Both the position numbers and the translations under genes were made by a program. This document shows, in pieces, positions 1 to 8,451 of a DNA stretch of 64,000 bases; positions within the stretch are counted from its first letter, which is position 1, and each line of letters opens with the position of its first letter. Under the pieces are notes generated by a model, which was not told where the DNA came from, did not search any database, and worked only from the letters and a program-made list of their open reading frames with translations. The DNA is from Pseudomonadota bacterium (lineage in GTDB: Bacteria > Pseudomonadota > Gammaproteobacteria > Steroidobacterales > Steroidobacteraceae): assembly GCA_021826035.1 (NCBI GenBank), contig JAKBBE010000002.1:1-64000 (forward strand). The letters are read 5' to 3'.

Positions 1-1015
1 TCAGGATCGCCTCCTCGAGCGCGGCGATCGAGGAGCCGACCATCTGGGTCTGGTCGTACCACTTGTACAGGTGGATGGCCTTCGGCTGGGTCTTCATGAA
101 CGCCGAGAGGCGCTGCTTGACCTTGCGTGCCAGGCTGATCGAGTCTGCGTTGTCCTGCTGGTAGACGTCGAAGGTCACCGCCGGCTTGCCGTTGTCATCG
201 ACCAGCAGCCACTGCGGCACCGTGCCCATCGTAATCTTGGCGATGTCCCCGAGGCGCACGATGCCGTTGGTCGCGGTGCGCAGCGCCACTCTGCGCACCG
301 AGTGCAGCGATGTGAACGCATTGTTGTTGATCGCGAGGTACAACAGATCGTTGTCCTCCAGCCGCCCGACGGCCTGCACGACGTTGGTCTGCGCGAGCGC
401 CTGGGAGACCTGCGCGAGCGTCAGGCCGAAGGCGCGCAGCTTCTCCTCATTGACCGACACCTGCACCTCGGGGGTCTTCCCGCCGAGCACCCCGACGCGG
501 CGCACGCCCGGAATGCCAGTGAGCAGCGGGGTGATCTCGTACTGCGCGAGCTGGCGCAACGCCGTCGGCGGCACGCTCTTGGAAATGAGCGCGTACGACA
601 CGAACGGCATGATGATGTTCGGACTCATCTGGATGATGTCGTAGCTGGTGCCCTTCGGCAGCGTCGGCAGTTCCTGGGCGAGCGCCGCGTCGACCGCGAG
701 CAGCGCCTGATTCATGTTCGAGCCCCAGGGAAAATCGACGTAGATCTGCGCCGAGCCGCGCGAGGTGGTGGAGGTCACGTTCTGCGCGCCGGGAATAGCG
801 CGGGTGCTCTGCTCGAGCGGCTCGGTCACATCGACCAGCATCTGGCGCGCCGGCATGCTGCCGGTGCTCACTTCGATCCGGATGCGCGGAAAGCTGGTCA
901 CCGGGAACAGCCCCACCGGCAGCGAGATGGCCGCGAACACCCCGGCGAGCGCGAGTGCAAAGGCAATCGTCAGGAGCGAGCGGCGGTGCCGCTCGACCCA
1001 TTCGGAGAAGCTCAC
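1..1015 (-). CDS. RND efflux pump inner-membrane subunit (N-terminal third, cut by left edge)
   Basis: Proton-driven RND permease that would form a tripartite export complex with the two downstream-coordinate genes. About 338 N-terminal residues are present; the family is usually 1000-1050 residues, so the rest lies left of the window. Visible features are a cytoplasmic start, a first membrane helix near residues 14-35 (SLLTIAFALALAGVFAAISL) and the periplasmic porter domain, including segments reading GLTLAQVSQALAQTNVVQAVG and VRRVGVLGG that match AcrB/MdtB-type pumps. The GTG start at 1015 overlaps the adaptor stop codon by four bases (GTGA), so translation is probably coupled. Substrate cannot be read; the sequence resembles the multidrug/HAE-1 side more than metal pumps, which is inference. 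Confidence 0.88.
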   Translation of the reverse strand, partial: MSFSEWVERHRRSLLTIAFALALAGVFAAISLPVGLFPVTSFPRIRIEVSTGSMPARQMLVDVTEPLEQSTRAIPGAQNVTSTTSRGSAQIYVDFPWGSNMNQALLAVDAALAQELPTLPKGTSYDIIQMSPNIIMPFVSYALISKSVPPTALRQLAQYEITPLLTGIPGVRRVGVLGGKTPEVQVSVNEEKLRAFGLTLAQVSQALAQTNVVQAVGRLEDNDLLYLAINNNAFTSLHSVRRVALRTATNGIVRLGDIAKITMGTVPQWLLVDDNGKPAVTFDVYQQDNADSISLARKVKQRLSAFMKTQPKAIHLYKWYDQTQMVGSSIAALEEAIL

Positions 1016-2070
1016 GGACTCGTCCCCGGCTCGCCGGACTTGGCGATGCGGATGTGCATGCCGTTCTCGAGTTGATAGTCCCCGGCCAGCACCACCGCGG
1101 CGCTCGGATCGAGCGCCCCGCTGATGATGTCCTGATCGTCGTATTCATCGAGCACGCGCACCGGCACCTTGTGCGCGATGCCCTCGACCGCCTGAACGAC
1201 GTAGGGCGCGCCGCGCTCGTTGACCAGCAGTGCCGCGTGCGGCACGAGAAAGCCCTTGACCTCAGCGGTCGTGATGCGCGCGCGCGCCACCTGCCCCGGG
1301 ATGAACTTCCCGGCCGGCAGGGCGATCTGCACCGGCACCAGTCCGGTGTTGGGAATACTCGCCGCGCCGCTCATCGCGACACGGGCGCGCACCCAGTCGT
1401 CCGAGCCGGTGGCCTGTACCACCGCCGAGTCCCCCACCGCCATGCTGAACGCCTGCGAGGGCACCACGCCGGCGGCGAGCACCAGGTGATCCGGGGAGGC
1501 GAGCGTCAGCACCGGGGTGCCCATGTTCACGATCGTGCCGGTCAGTGCCGAGAGCGTCGTGATGACCGAGGCGAACGGTGCGCGCAGCACCTGCGGGCCA
1601 CCGGCGCCGGTGGCCCGCAGCGCGGCGAGATTCGCTTGCGCGTCGAGCTGTGACTTCTCCGCCGCCGCCAACTGCTCGTTGGTCGCCAGATGCAGGCTGT
1701 AGAGCTTGCGGGTGCTGCGCACCAGCGCATGCGCCACCTTCAGCGAGGAGATCGCCTGGTGATAGGCCGCCGCCGACTGCGGACTCGGCAGGATCTGCAC
1801 GAGCTGCGCGCCGGCGACCACTCGCTGACCGACCCGCACATACACCGTACCGATAAGGCCGGACTCGGCGGCCATCATTGCGAGTCCGCCGGTATTGCTC
1901 GGCTCGACCGTTCCGTACGCGACCACCACGTGCGGGAGGCTGCCGCTGCGCAGCGGCGTCAGCGTCACCAGCACGCTCGGGCTGGAAGTGTCGGCCGCCC
2001 ACACCGGCTGCAGCAGCGCCGCGCCGCTGAGCGCAAGACAGAACACTCCGAAGATCATTCGGCGGATCAT
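1012..2070 (-). CDS. RND efflux periplasmic adaptor (membrane fusion protein)
   Basis: Periplasmic adaptor joining the inner-membrane pump to the outer-membrane channel. 352 residues from ATG 2070, chosen because a GAGGA ribosome site lies five bases upstream and a clean signal peptide follows (MIRRMIFGVFCLALSGAALL then an Ala-rich cleavage region). A biotinyl-lipoyl-like half (SGLIGTVYVRVGQRVVAGAQL), a short alpha-hairpin (about residues 105-150) and the second lipoyl half with beta-barrel domains follow, ending with the membrane-proximal domain. It starts ten bases after the outer-membrane gene stops and overlaps the pump start, giving the order OMF-adaptor-pump in one operon. Assignment to the HlyD/AcrA superfamily is secure; substrate unknown. 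Confidence 0.9.
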   Translation of the reverse strand: MIRRMIFGVFCLALSGAALLQPVWAADTSSPSVLVTLTPLRSGSLPHVVVAYGTVEPSNTGGLAMMAAESGLIGTVYVRVGQRVVAGAQLVQILPSPQSAAAYHQAISSLKVAHALVRSTRKLYSLHLATNEQLAAAEKSQLDAQANLAALRATGAGGPQVLRAPFASVITTLSALTGTIVNMGTPVLTLASPDHLVLAAGVVPSQAFSMAVGDSAVVQATGSDDWVRARVAMSGAASIPNTGLVPVQIALPAGKFIPGQVARARITTAEVKGFLVPHAALLVNERGAPYVVQAVEGIAHKVPVRVLDEYDDQDIISGALDPSAAVVLAGDYQLENGMHIRIAKSGEPGTSP

Positions 2071-2080
2071 GGCGTCCTCG

Positions 2081-3508
2081 TTATATCTGGGCGACCGGGA
2101 CGATGCGCACTTGCGGCAGTCCGAGTCCGAGCTCAAGGGTGAAGGCGATGCGCGCCTGGCCGAGCGTCCGCTCGAGCGTGTCGGCCTCGAGCCGCCGCGC
2201 AAGCGCGCCCGTCAGGTAATCGGCGAGCGCGCGCTCATCGAGATCCCCACGTCCATACGCGCGCTGGGCGGAGCGGGCGAGCCGCTGCGCGGCGAGTGCG
2301 GCGCGATGCGCCTGACGCACCGCGCGATGAAGCCGGCGGATCTGCACCGCAAGTGCGCGCACCGTGCCGACCGCGGCATCGAGCCGCGCCTGGTACTGCG
2401 CATGCAGCACCAGCCGGGTGGCACGGGTGGCGGCAATCTGACCCTGATTGCGATTGAAGATCGGCAGATCGAGCTGGGCAGTCGGGCCACCGTTGCGGAT
2501 ATTGCCGTTGTCCTGGTCCCACTGCGCCCCGAGCACCAGGGCGGGGAATTGCCCAAGGATCGCAGTGCGCACGTTCTCGTCCGCCGAGTGATAGCCCATC
2601 TTCAGCGCTACCAGGTCCGGCCGGCGCTCAGGGAGCGAGGCGAGCAGCGGCGCGATGTGGCGCGGCAGCGCGACCGCCCGCGCAGCGGCGATCGGAAAAC
2701 GCACGGTCGGCTCCAGACCGAGCAGCGCATCGAGCGCCTGCCAGGCGCGCAGCTGCGCCAGCGTCAGGTTGGCGAGCGTCTGATCGGCACCGGCCTTGGC
2801 CGCGAGGATCGGTGCGAGCGAGCGCATGTCCAGACTGCCGCTTGCCGCAGCGGCATGTGCCGCGCGGGCTTCCCGATCGAGCAGCCGCGCCTCGCGGCGG
2901 CTGGCGCGCAGCGCGTCATGTCCCCAGTACAGATAGACCGCGAGCACACGCGCCTGCTGCGCCGTCTGCCACTCGCGCCACAGCAGGCCGGCGTCGACCT
3001 GCTCGAGCGCATCGTGGGCGGCCGCGACCCGGGTGTGGTAGGTGATGATGGACTGGACGTCCTCGGCGAGCGTGGCCGTCCAGGACGGCGCCACGCCGGC
3101 GCCGCCGAGCTGCGGCTCGTAGACCAGGCCCGCCACGGGATTGGGCAGCAGCGAGGCCTGCAGCAGACTCGCCTGGGCCGCGGCCAGATACCCGCTCTCG
3201 GTGCGCAGCGCCGGATCGTTCAGCACCGCGAGCAAGCCGATGTCGCCGGGCCGCAACGGCCGATTCACTCGGATGCGCCGCGGCGACGCGCCGGGCTGCA
3301 GCGGCGGCACCTCGGTACGCAGCGCGCTCAGTGCCCCGGCCAGATGCGCCTGGCGGGGCAGCGGCAGGGCATGGTAGGTGGCGCAGCCGCCGAGGAGCGC
3401 TGCCACAGCGAGTGCGCCGAGTCCGCCGAGCCGTGCCGGGAAGCGCCGGCCGCATCCGGCGCCGGTCGAGCAGGCCGCCGCGGGACCAGAACCGCCAATA
3501 CGGTGCAT
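2081..3508 (-). CDS. TolC-family outer-membrane efflux lipoprotein
   Basis: Outer-membrane channel of the tripartite pump. About 475 residues from ATG 3508; an earlier in-frame start would precede the signal peptide implausibly. The N-terminus has a basic stretch, a hydrophobic core (LGALAVAALLGGC) and a lipobox LGGC, so it is a lipoprotein like OprM. Long alpha-helical repeats rich in Ala/Arg/Leu follow, with the OEP signatures SLLPNPVAGLVYEPQ and LPERRPDLVALK; the latter motif (LxxRPDL) is typical of the family. First gene of the operon. The divergent two-component genes begin about 160 bases away, which suggests (inference) that the pump is their target. Confidence 0.88.
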   Translation of the reverse strand: MHRIGGSGPAAACSTGAGCGRRFPARLGGLGALAVAALLGGCATYHALPLPRQAHLAGALSALRTEVPPLQPGASPRRIRVNRPLRPGDIGLLAVLNDPALRTESGYLAAAQASLLQASLLPNPVAGLVYEPQLGGAGVAPSWTATLAEDVQSIITYHTRVAAAHDALEQVDAGLLWREWQTAQQARVLAVYLYWGHDALRASRREARLLDREARAAHAAAASGSLDMRSLAPILAAKAGADQTLANLTLAQLRAWQALDALLGLEPTVRFPIAAARAVALPRHIAPLLASLPERRPDLVALKMGYHSADENVRTAILGQFPALVLGAQWDQDNGNIRNGGPTAQLDLPIFNRNQGQIAATRATRLVLHAQYQARLDAAVGTVRALAVQIRRLHRAVRQAHRAALAAQRLARSAQRAYGRGDLDERALADYLTGALARRLEADTLERTLGQARIAFTLELGLGLPQVRIVPVAQI

Positions 3509-3669
3509 CGCGATTTCCGTTTCTCCAGACCAAAACCCTACCGACCGACCCGCAGCGTGGCCGGCGCGGACACATTGCCAGTCATTGCTGACCAAGTCCT
3601 GACGAGCGCCGCAGGCCTCCGGCGCGGATAATGAGGCCAGACCCAACCCCTTTCCTCGACGCGAGTCCC

Positions 3670-4350
3670 ATGAGAATACTGCTGGTCGAAGACCACCAGG
3701 CGATCCGCGAGATGATCGCCGATCATCTGCGCGAGCGCGGCTTCGCGGTCGATGCCTTCGAGCGCGGTGAGCATGCGCTCGCCGGGGCCCGCGTCGCCCC
3801 GGTCGACGCGGTGGTCCTGGACCTCGGTCTGCCGGACATGGACGGCATGCAACTGCTCGGCGAGCTGCGCATGCTGCAGCCGCAGGTGCCGGCGGTGATC
3901 GTCACGGCGCGCGACGGCATGGAGGAGCGCCTGTTCGGACTGAACTCGGGAGCCGACGACTACATCGTCAAGCCGTTCAACCTGCTCGAGCTCGAGGCCC
4001 GCCTGCGCGCGGTGCTGCGGCGCGTCGGCAGCCGGCGCGAGACCCGCTACACGCTCGGGGAGATCACCTTCGACACCGTCACCCGCGAAGCGACGGTGCT
4101 CGGCAAGCCCCTCGATCTGACCCGCCGCGAAGCGGCGCTGCTGGAGGAACTGCTGCGGGTGCCCGGCCAGGTGATCACCAAGGATCGGCTGGAGGATCGG
4201 TTGTACGCGCTGGAGGACGCCGGCAGCACCAATGCGCTGGAGGCTGCTGTCTCCCGTCTGCGCCGCAAGCTCGCCGGTGCGCAGGCCACCGCCTCGATCG
4301 AAACCAAGTGGGGCATCGGCTATCGCCTGGTTGAGGGTCCGGTGCCGTGA
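3670..4350 (+). CDS. OmpR/PhoB-type response regulator
   Basis: DNA-binding response regulator, 226 residues from ATG 3670 (MRILLVEDHQ); an upstream in-frame start at 3631 would add 13 unrelated residues. The receiver domain has the acidic pair E8/D9, the phospho-acceptor D51 in VVLDLGLPDMDG, T79 in VIVTARD and K101 in YIVKPFN. The C-terminal winged helix (about 125-220) contains LTRREAALLEELLRVPGQVIT and the typical final TKWGIGYRL. It overlaps the kinase gene by four bases (GTGA). Divergent from the RND operon, which is the obvious candidate regulon. Closest in style to QseB/PmrA/TctD regulators. Confidence 0.93.
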   Translation: MRILLVEDHQAIREMIADHLRERGFAVDAFERGEHALAGARVAPVDAVVLDLGLPDMDGMQLLGELRMLQPQVPAVIVTARDGMEERLFGLNSGADDYIVKPFNLLELEARLRAVLRRVGSRRETRYTLGEITFDTVTREATVLGKPLDLTRREAALLEELLRVPGQVITKDRLEDRLYALEDAGSTNALEAAVSRLRRKLAGAQATASIETKWGIGYRLVEGPVP

Positions 4351-5825
4351 GCCGCGCGCACAGCCTGCGTCTGCGGCTGCTCGGGGTGATGTTCGCGCTG
4401 TTCGCACTCGGGCTTGGCGCCTCGTTCGTGTCGTACCGGCTGGAGGTGCACAACGTCATCGCCGGCCTGCGGGCAAGCACGCTGCAGAATCAGGCTCGCG
4501 AGCTCATCGAGGCGCTGCGCTTCGATCGCGCCGGCGTCCTGCAGGTTCGCCTCTCGAAGGACTGGGCCAAGGTCTATGCCGACCCCTCGCGCCGCTTCAG
4601 CTTCACGGTGTTCGGCGCCGATCATCGGCCGCTCGCGAGCTCGGCGAACCTCACCACCCCTCTGCCCTACATCCCGGTCGATGCGCGCGGGTCGGTCGGC
4701 CCGGTCGAGTTCATCGGCGTCGGGGCGGCCAAACAGCCCATCGTCGCGGCCCGCGGGCCGGGCGGACTGACGGTCGTGGCGGCCCGCTACCGCATGAGCA
4801 GAGGCACGCTGGTCGACAGTCTGTTCGCCGAGGACTCCGAGCACGTCTCGGTGCTCATCGTCTTTGCCCTGCTCGCGCTCGGCCTGATGTGGCTGATCAG
4901 CGGCTGGAGCCTGCAGCCGATCGAGCGGGCCTCGCGCGAGGCGGCGCGGGTCGGGCCGCGCGAGCCGGATCTGCGCATCTCGGCCGGCGGTCTGCCGCGG
5001 GAGATCCAGCCGCTGGTGGAAGCCGTCAACGGCGCACTTGACCGTCTCTCGCGCGCCTACGCGGTGGAGCGGCGCCTCACGGCCGATGCGGCTCATGAAC
5101 TGCGCACGCCGCTCGCGGTGCTCAATCTGCGCCTGCAGCGGGCGCGCCTGACGGGCACGACGGACTGGCCGGCGGTCGAGCGCGAATTGAGTCAGATGGG
5201 TCGTCTGGTCGATCAGCTGATCGACCTGGCGCGCAAGGAGTCGCTCTCGTATGAGCGGCACGGCGAACCGCTGCCGCTGATGAATCTCTCGCGACTGACG
5301 CGCGAGGCGGCCGCCCAGGTGCTGCCGTTGATGGAAGCGCAGGGTCGGCGGCTCGAGGTGCACGTACCGGATGCCGTAGAGATCCGCGGCCGGTCGGATG
5401 ATCTGCGCGACATGGTGCGCAACTTGCTCGACAACGCCCTCGTGCACGGACAGGGCACCGTCAGTGTGCGGATCATGGCGCCGCCCGTGGAGCACGGGAT
5501 GATCCGGATCGAGGTCCGTGATCAGGGCCCGGGGGTCCCCGCCGGCCAGGAAGAGTCGGTGTTCGAGCGCTTTCACCGCATCAACGCTCAGGCACCGGGC
5601 TCCGGACTCGGCCTGGCGATCGTGCGCCAGGTGGCCCGCAGCCACGGCGGCGATGCCCGCTTCAGCCCGGGCGAAGGGCGCATCATCGTGCAGTTGCCGG
5701 CCGCGCGCACGGGGGAAGCGGCATCCCGGGCACGCGCACGGTTGAAATCCCCCGCCGACGCCCCGATGGTCGAGCGAGCCCGAACGGAGAACGATGATGA
5801 TCGAAGTCAGCCTGAACACCTTTGA
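4347..5825 (+). CDS. Two-component sensor histidine kinase
   Basis: Membrane histidine kinase of 492 residues starting at GTG 4347, coupled to the regulator. Two membrane helices (about 11-30 and 167-187) enclose a periplasmic sensor of some 135 residues; a short HAMP-like linker follows. The H-box is AAHELRTPLAV with H250. The N-box is NLLDNALVHG, the G1 box DQGPGVP and the G2 box GSGLGLAIV. The extreme C-terminus (about 460-492) is Arg/Asp-rich and overlaps the start of the next gene by 32 bases. The sensor domain resembles QseC/PmrB-type kinases in layout only; the signal is unknown. Confidence 0.92.
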   Translation: MSRAHSLRLRLLGVMFALFALGLGASFVSYRLEVHNVIAGLRASTLQNQARELIEALRFDRAGVLQVRLSKDWAKVYADPSRRFSFTVFGADHRPLASSANLTTPLPYIPVDARGSVGPVEFIGVGAAKQPIVAARGPGGLTVVAARYRMSRGTLVDSLFAEDSEHVSVLIVFALLALGLMWLISGWSLQPIERASREAARVGPREPDLRISAGGLPREIQPLVEAVNGALDRLSRAYAVERRLTADAAHELRTPLAVLNLRLQRARLTGTTDWPAVERELSQMGRLVDQLIDLARKESLSYERHGEPLPLMNLSRLTREAAAQVLPLMEAQGRRLEVHVPDAVEIRGRSDDLRDMVRNLLDNALVHGQGTVSVRIMAPPVEHGMIRIEVRDQGPGVPAGQEESVFERFHRINAQAPGSGLGLAIVRQVARSHGGDARFSPGEGRIIVQLPAARTGEAASRARARLKSPADAPMVERARTENDDDRSQPEHL

Positions 5826-6663
5826 GCAGGAGGTCATCGAGACCTCGCGGCAGCTGCCGGTCCTGGTGGATTTCTGGGCGCCATGGTGCGGACCGTGCCG
5901 GGCCTTAGGTCCGGTGCTCGAGCGGCTCGAGGCGAGCTACGCCGGACGCTTCAAGCTGGTCAAGATCAATTCCGATGAGAACCCCGAACTGTCCGAGAAG
6001 TTCATGGTCCGCAGCATTCCCTACGTCCTCGCATTCGTCGACGGCAATCCGGTCGACGGGTTCATCGGGGCGCTGCCGGAGGGCCAGATCCGGCCATTTC
6101 TCGACCGGCTGCTGCCCGGCTCGTCCGAGGCGGAACGGCGACGCGGGCATCAACTCATCGGCGCCGGGGATTTTGCCGGCGCCGCCACGGCGTTTACGGC
6201 CGCGATCCAGGCCGACGCCGACAACGACGAGGCAAAACTCGACCTCGCCGATGTGCTGCTGAACCGCCTTCCGTCCCGTCCGGATGCGCGCCAGCTCGAG
6301 CAAGCCGATCAGGCGCTCGCCGCGCTCGGACCGCGCGGTCAGGCCGAAGCGCGCGCCGCAGCACTGAAGACGCGGGTTGCGAGTCTGCGCGACGCGGCCG
6401 CGCTGCCCGACCTCGACACGCTGCGCGCACAGGTCAGCGCCGATGGGGCCGATTTGAAAGCCCGTTCGGCGCTGGCGCAACGCTATATTGCCGACGGCGA
6501 GCACGAGAAGGCGCTCGAAGAACTGCTCGAGATCATCAAGCGCGACCGCCAGTACGACGGCGGCGCGGCCCGGCAGTCCTTCCTCTGCGTGCTCGAACTG
6601 GCCGCCGGTGAGCCCGCCCTCGTGTCCGAGTACCGCAAGCGGCTCTCGCGCATTCTGAATTGA
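5794..6663 (+). CDS. cnoX: CnoX/YbbN-like thioredoxin-TPR chaperedoxin
   Basis: Thioredoxin fold fused to TPR repeats, 289 residues. Known CnoX (YbbN) proteins protect unfolded clients under oxidative stress and hand them to GroEL or DnaK. The N-terminal domain has WAPWCGPCR with both redox cysteines (C32, C35), unlike E. coli YbbN, whose motif is SxxC, so this version may keep reductase activity (inference). The cis-proline region is VRSIPYVLAF. From about 112 onward TPR-like helices (GHQLIGAGDFAGAATAFTAA; RYIADGEHEKALEELLEI) continue to the end. Start is ATG 5794 or 5797, both served by GGAG just upstream. It overlaps the kinase 3' end. Confidence 0.9.
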   Translation: MMIEVSLNTFEQEVIETSRQLPVLVDFWAPWCGPCRALGPVLERLEASYAGRFKLVKINSDENPELSEKFMVRSIPYVLAFVDGNPVDGFIGALPEGQIRPFLDRLLPGSSEAERRRGHQLIGAGDFAGAATAFTAAIQADADNDEAKLDLADVLLNRLPSRPDARQLEQADQALAALGPRGQAEARAAALKTRVASLRDAAALPDLDTLRAQVSADGADLKARSALAQRYIADGEHEKALEELLEIIKRDRQYDGGAARQSFLCVLELAAGEPALVSEYRKRLSRILN

Positions 6664-6666
6664 GGC

Positions 6667-6683
6667 GATCGGGACACCCGATC
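6667..6683 (+). terminator. Hairpin just after cnoX
   Basis: Seven-base-pair perfect inverted repeat GATCGGG-ACA-CCCGATC begins four bases after the cnoX stop codon. It lacks a T-tract, so it may be a 3' stabilising stem or a weak/Rho-assisted terminator. Confidence 0.4.
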
Positions 6684-7228
6684 ATGCCGGCGCGATGATG
6701 GAAGGCCCCCCGCCGATCATTGCGCGCGTTCTTGCGCAGATCGATGTGCCGGGTCGAGGGGTGAGAGCACCGGCGCTGCGCCCCGCCGGGCGCTGATGAA
6801 GTCGCGCCCCGCGCGCTCGGGCCGGCCTGGTACGCGAAACACCCCTCCAGGGGCATCGGCCATTCGGCCGGGACGCAGCCCCCCCTGAGCGGGTGCGACG
6901 GCGCCCTCGTCCTTCGACCGCCTCACAGCTGCGATTTAGTCTGCCAGGACTGCGCCCTGGAGCACCTTCGCCGCAGAATCGCTGCGCGCACATCGTTCAG
7001 GTCAGTCATATCGACTCCGATGGTCAGGCCGCACTGAGCCTACGCCAGCGCCGCGCACTTCAGTGCCTGCATCGATGTGCAGACGTCAATCAGGGCCGAC
7101 GGGGCCAGCACACACCCCCGCGAGGTCGCTCATGTCGCGCTGGCGACCCCAGCACGGCGACACAACACCAGAGCAGCCCGCGACGTCGGCTCGCAGGCGC
7201 TCTGAAATAGAGGATCGAATGCAGGGCC
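6684..7228. other. Gene-poor spacer
   Basis: No open frame here has a ribosome site, codon pattern or recognisable domain. Arg/Pro/Ala-rich frames on both strands look like translations of non-coding GC-rich DNA. Composition is slightly less biased than the flanking genes. No tRNA, repeat array or insertion-sequence end was recognised by eye. Confidence 0.5.
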
Positions 7229-7516
7229 CTACTGGGGCCCGTGGCCGTGCGCCGCGCCTTCGAGCAGCGCATCGACCTCCGCTTCCGCCTTCAGCCAGTC
7301 CTGTTCCTCACCGCCTGGCGCAAAGCCACGACGTTCGGCGTGAAAATAGGCGGCTTGCGCAATCATGGCGCGCCGGGTCTCGACCGTGACGCTCGTGGCG
7401 GTCGCGGCTGAATTCCCTGTCGGCTTGGCACGTTGCACCCGGCGGGCAGGCGCCTTGGGCGCAACGCCCTGCTCGGTTTTGGGCGTGGGGGTCGAATCGG
7501 AACGTCGAGTCGCCAT
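7229..7516 (-). CDS. DUF2934 domain protein
   Basis: 95-residue protein with a perfect AGGAGG five bases before ATG 7516, which makes the start secure. The N-terminal half is low-complexity (Thr/Pro/Ala/Lys). The C-terminal half reads RRAMIAQAAYFHAERRGF followed by GG.EEQDWLKAEAEVDALL, the signature of the DUF2934 family (Ile-Ala-x-x-Ala-Tyr ... Ala-Glu-x-Arg-Gly-Phe ... Asp-Trp-Leu-x-Ala-Glu). Members are small, often near stress genes, and have no established function. It stands alone in a gene-poor stretch. Confidence 0.8.
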   Translation of the reverse strand: MATRRSDSTPTPKTEQGVAPKAPARRVQRAKPTGNSAATATSVTVETRRAMIAQAAYFHAERRGFAPGGEEQDWLKAEAEVDALLEGAAHGHGPQ

Positions 7517-8238
7517 AAGTCCTCCTCAGGATGGCTCCGTGCGCGAACTGCGGCACTAGGCTGTGCCCCCCCTGTTCGGCGGGCGAACTCGCCCGTCGAC
7601 GCGACAGGTCTATAGGATAGGCCTGAACGGCCGCGGATGCCAATCCGCGCACTGCGATTTGCCCGCCTCTGTGGTTGTCCGCGGACTGTCCGCTGTCCGC
7701 GACACGGACGGTTCAGGGCATCACCCCACGCCGCGGAAGAGCGATTTTCCATCCGGACATCCGCCAGTTGCTGCTTTGCGCATCCCGGGTTCGTGGCATG
7801 TATCGCTCGCTCACCCATGAGCGTCCTAGGCTTGAAGACCCTGCGTCCCGCGACCGAAATTTCCTCAGCGCTCCACCCTACGCGCACCCCATCGGCGCAA
7901 GACCCAATCGCCGACAAGCGCCCGCCTCGGCGTCGGCGCCCGCCGCGACCATGGCGCCTATGACACCTTCTCGATCGCGTGACTGAATTTCAACACGCTC
8001 ACCGCACGCAGGCACGGAAAGCCGTTAGAGCCCCGTCCTAACTACTCCTCGCACTGTTCTCGACACAGATCGAGCACTCTTGGCGCTGGTCGGCCGTTGA
8101 GCCGGTTGGCAATTCTGCGTAACGCGGCGCCAGCATCCCGGTACACACGAAGCGCGAGGTCCCGGCGAGCCGCCCAGTACGCCTCCTGACAGGCGCTTGA
8201 GTGGCAACGCAGGCGGTATGCTCGCTCGCAGACGGTAG
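7517..8238. other. Gene-poor spacer upstream of a kinase remnant
   Basis: No credible gene was recognised. Frames on both strands are short, Arg/Ser/Pro-rich and lack ribosome sites. The right end runs directly into the C-terminal fragment of a histidine kinase, so part of this stretch may be decayed or rearranged DNA. No terminal inverted repeats of an insertion sequence were seen. Confidence 0.45.
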
Positions 8239-8403
8239 GCGCGGCGAGCAGGCGGTGCGCTCCTCCCGTTCTTCTCGACCCAATCCTCAGGCAGCGGTCT
8301 CGGGTTGACGCTGTGCCGCGAGATCATCGAAGCGCACGGCGGGCGGCTCACCATCGCCAACCGTCAGGACGGCGGGGCCGTGGTCGCGGTGTATCTGCCA
8401 TAA
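8239..8403 (+). pseudogene. Histidine kinase C-terminal remnant
   Basis: The frame between a TAG at 8236 and the TAA at 8401 encodes a piece reading LLPFFSTQSSGSGLGLTLC, then REIIEAHGGRLTIANRQDGG and AVVAVYLP. This is the end of a HATPase_c domain: the F-box PFFST, the G2 box GSGLGL and the final strand. Phospho-acceptor, N-box and G1 box are all missing upstream, and no start codon with a ribosome site is present, so this is a truncated gene. It sits directly before the FUSC gene, which may have been placed here by the same rearrangement (inference). Confidence 0.75.
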
Positions 8404-8451
8404 TCGGCGGGTCGTCGCCGCGCGAGCGCGGCGCAGAATCGGAGTCCACGG

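Noticed and set aside
71..1075. Long plus-strand open frame opposite the RND genes
   Set aside because: Composition is Arg/His/Asp-rich with no domain; the minus strand reads a clear RND pump and adaptor. It is a GC-rich antisense frame.
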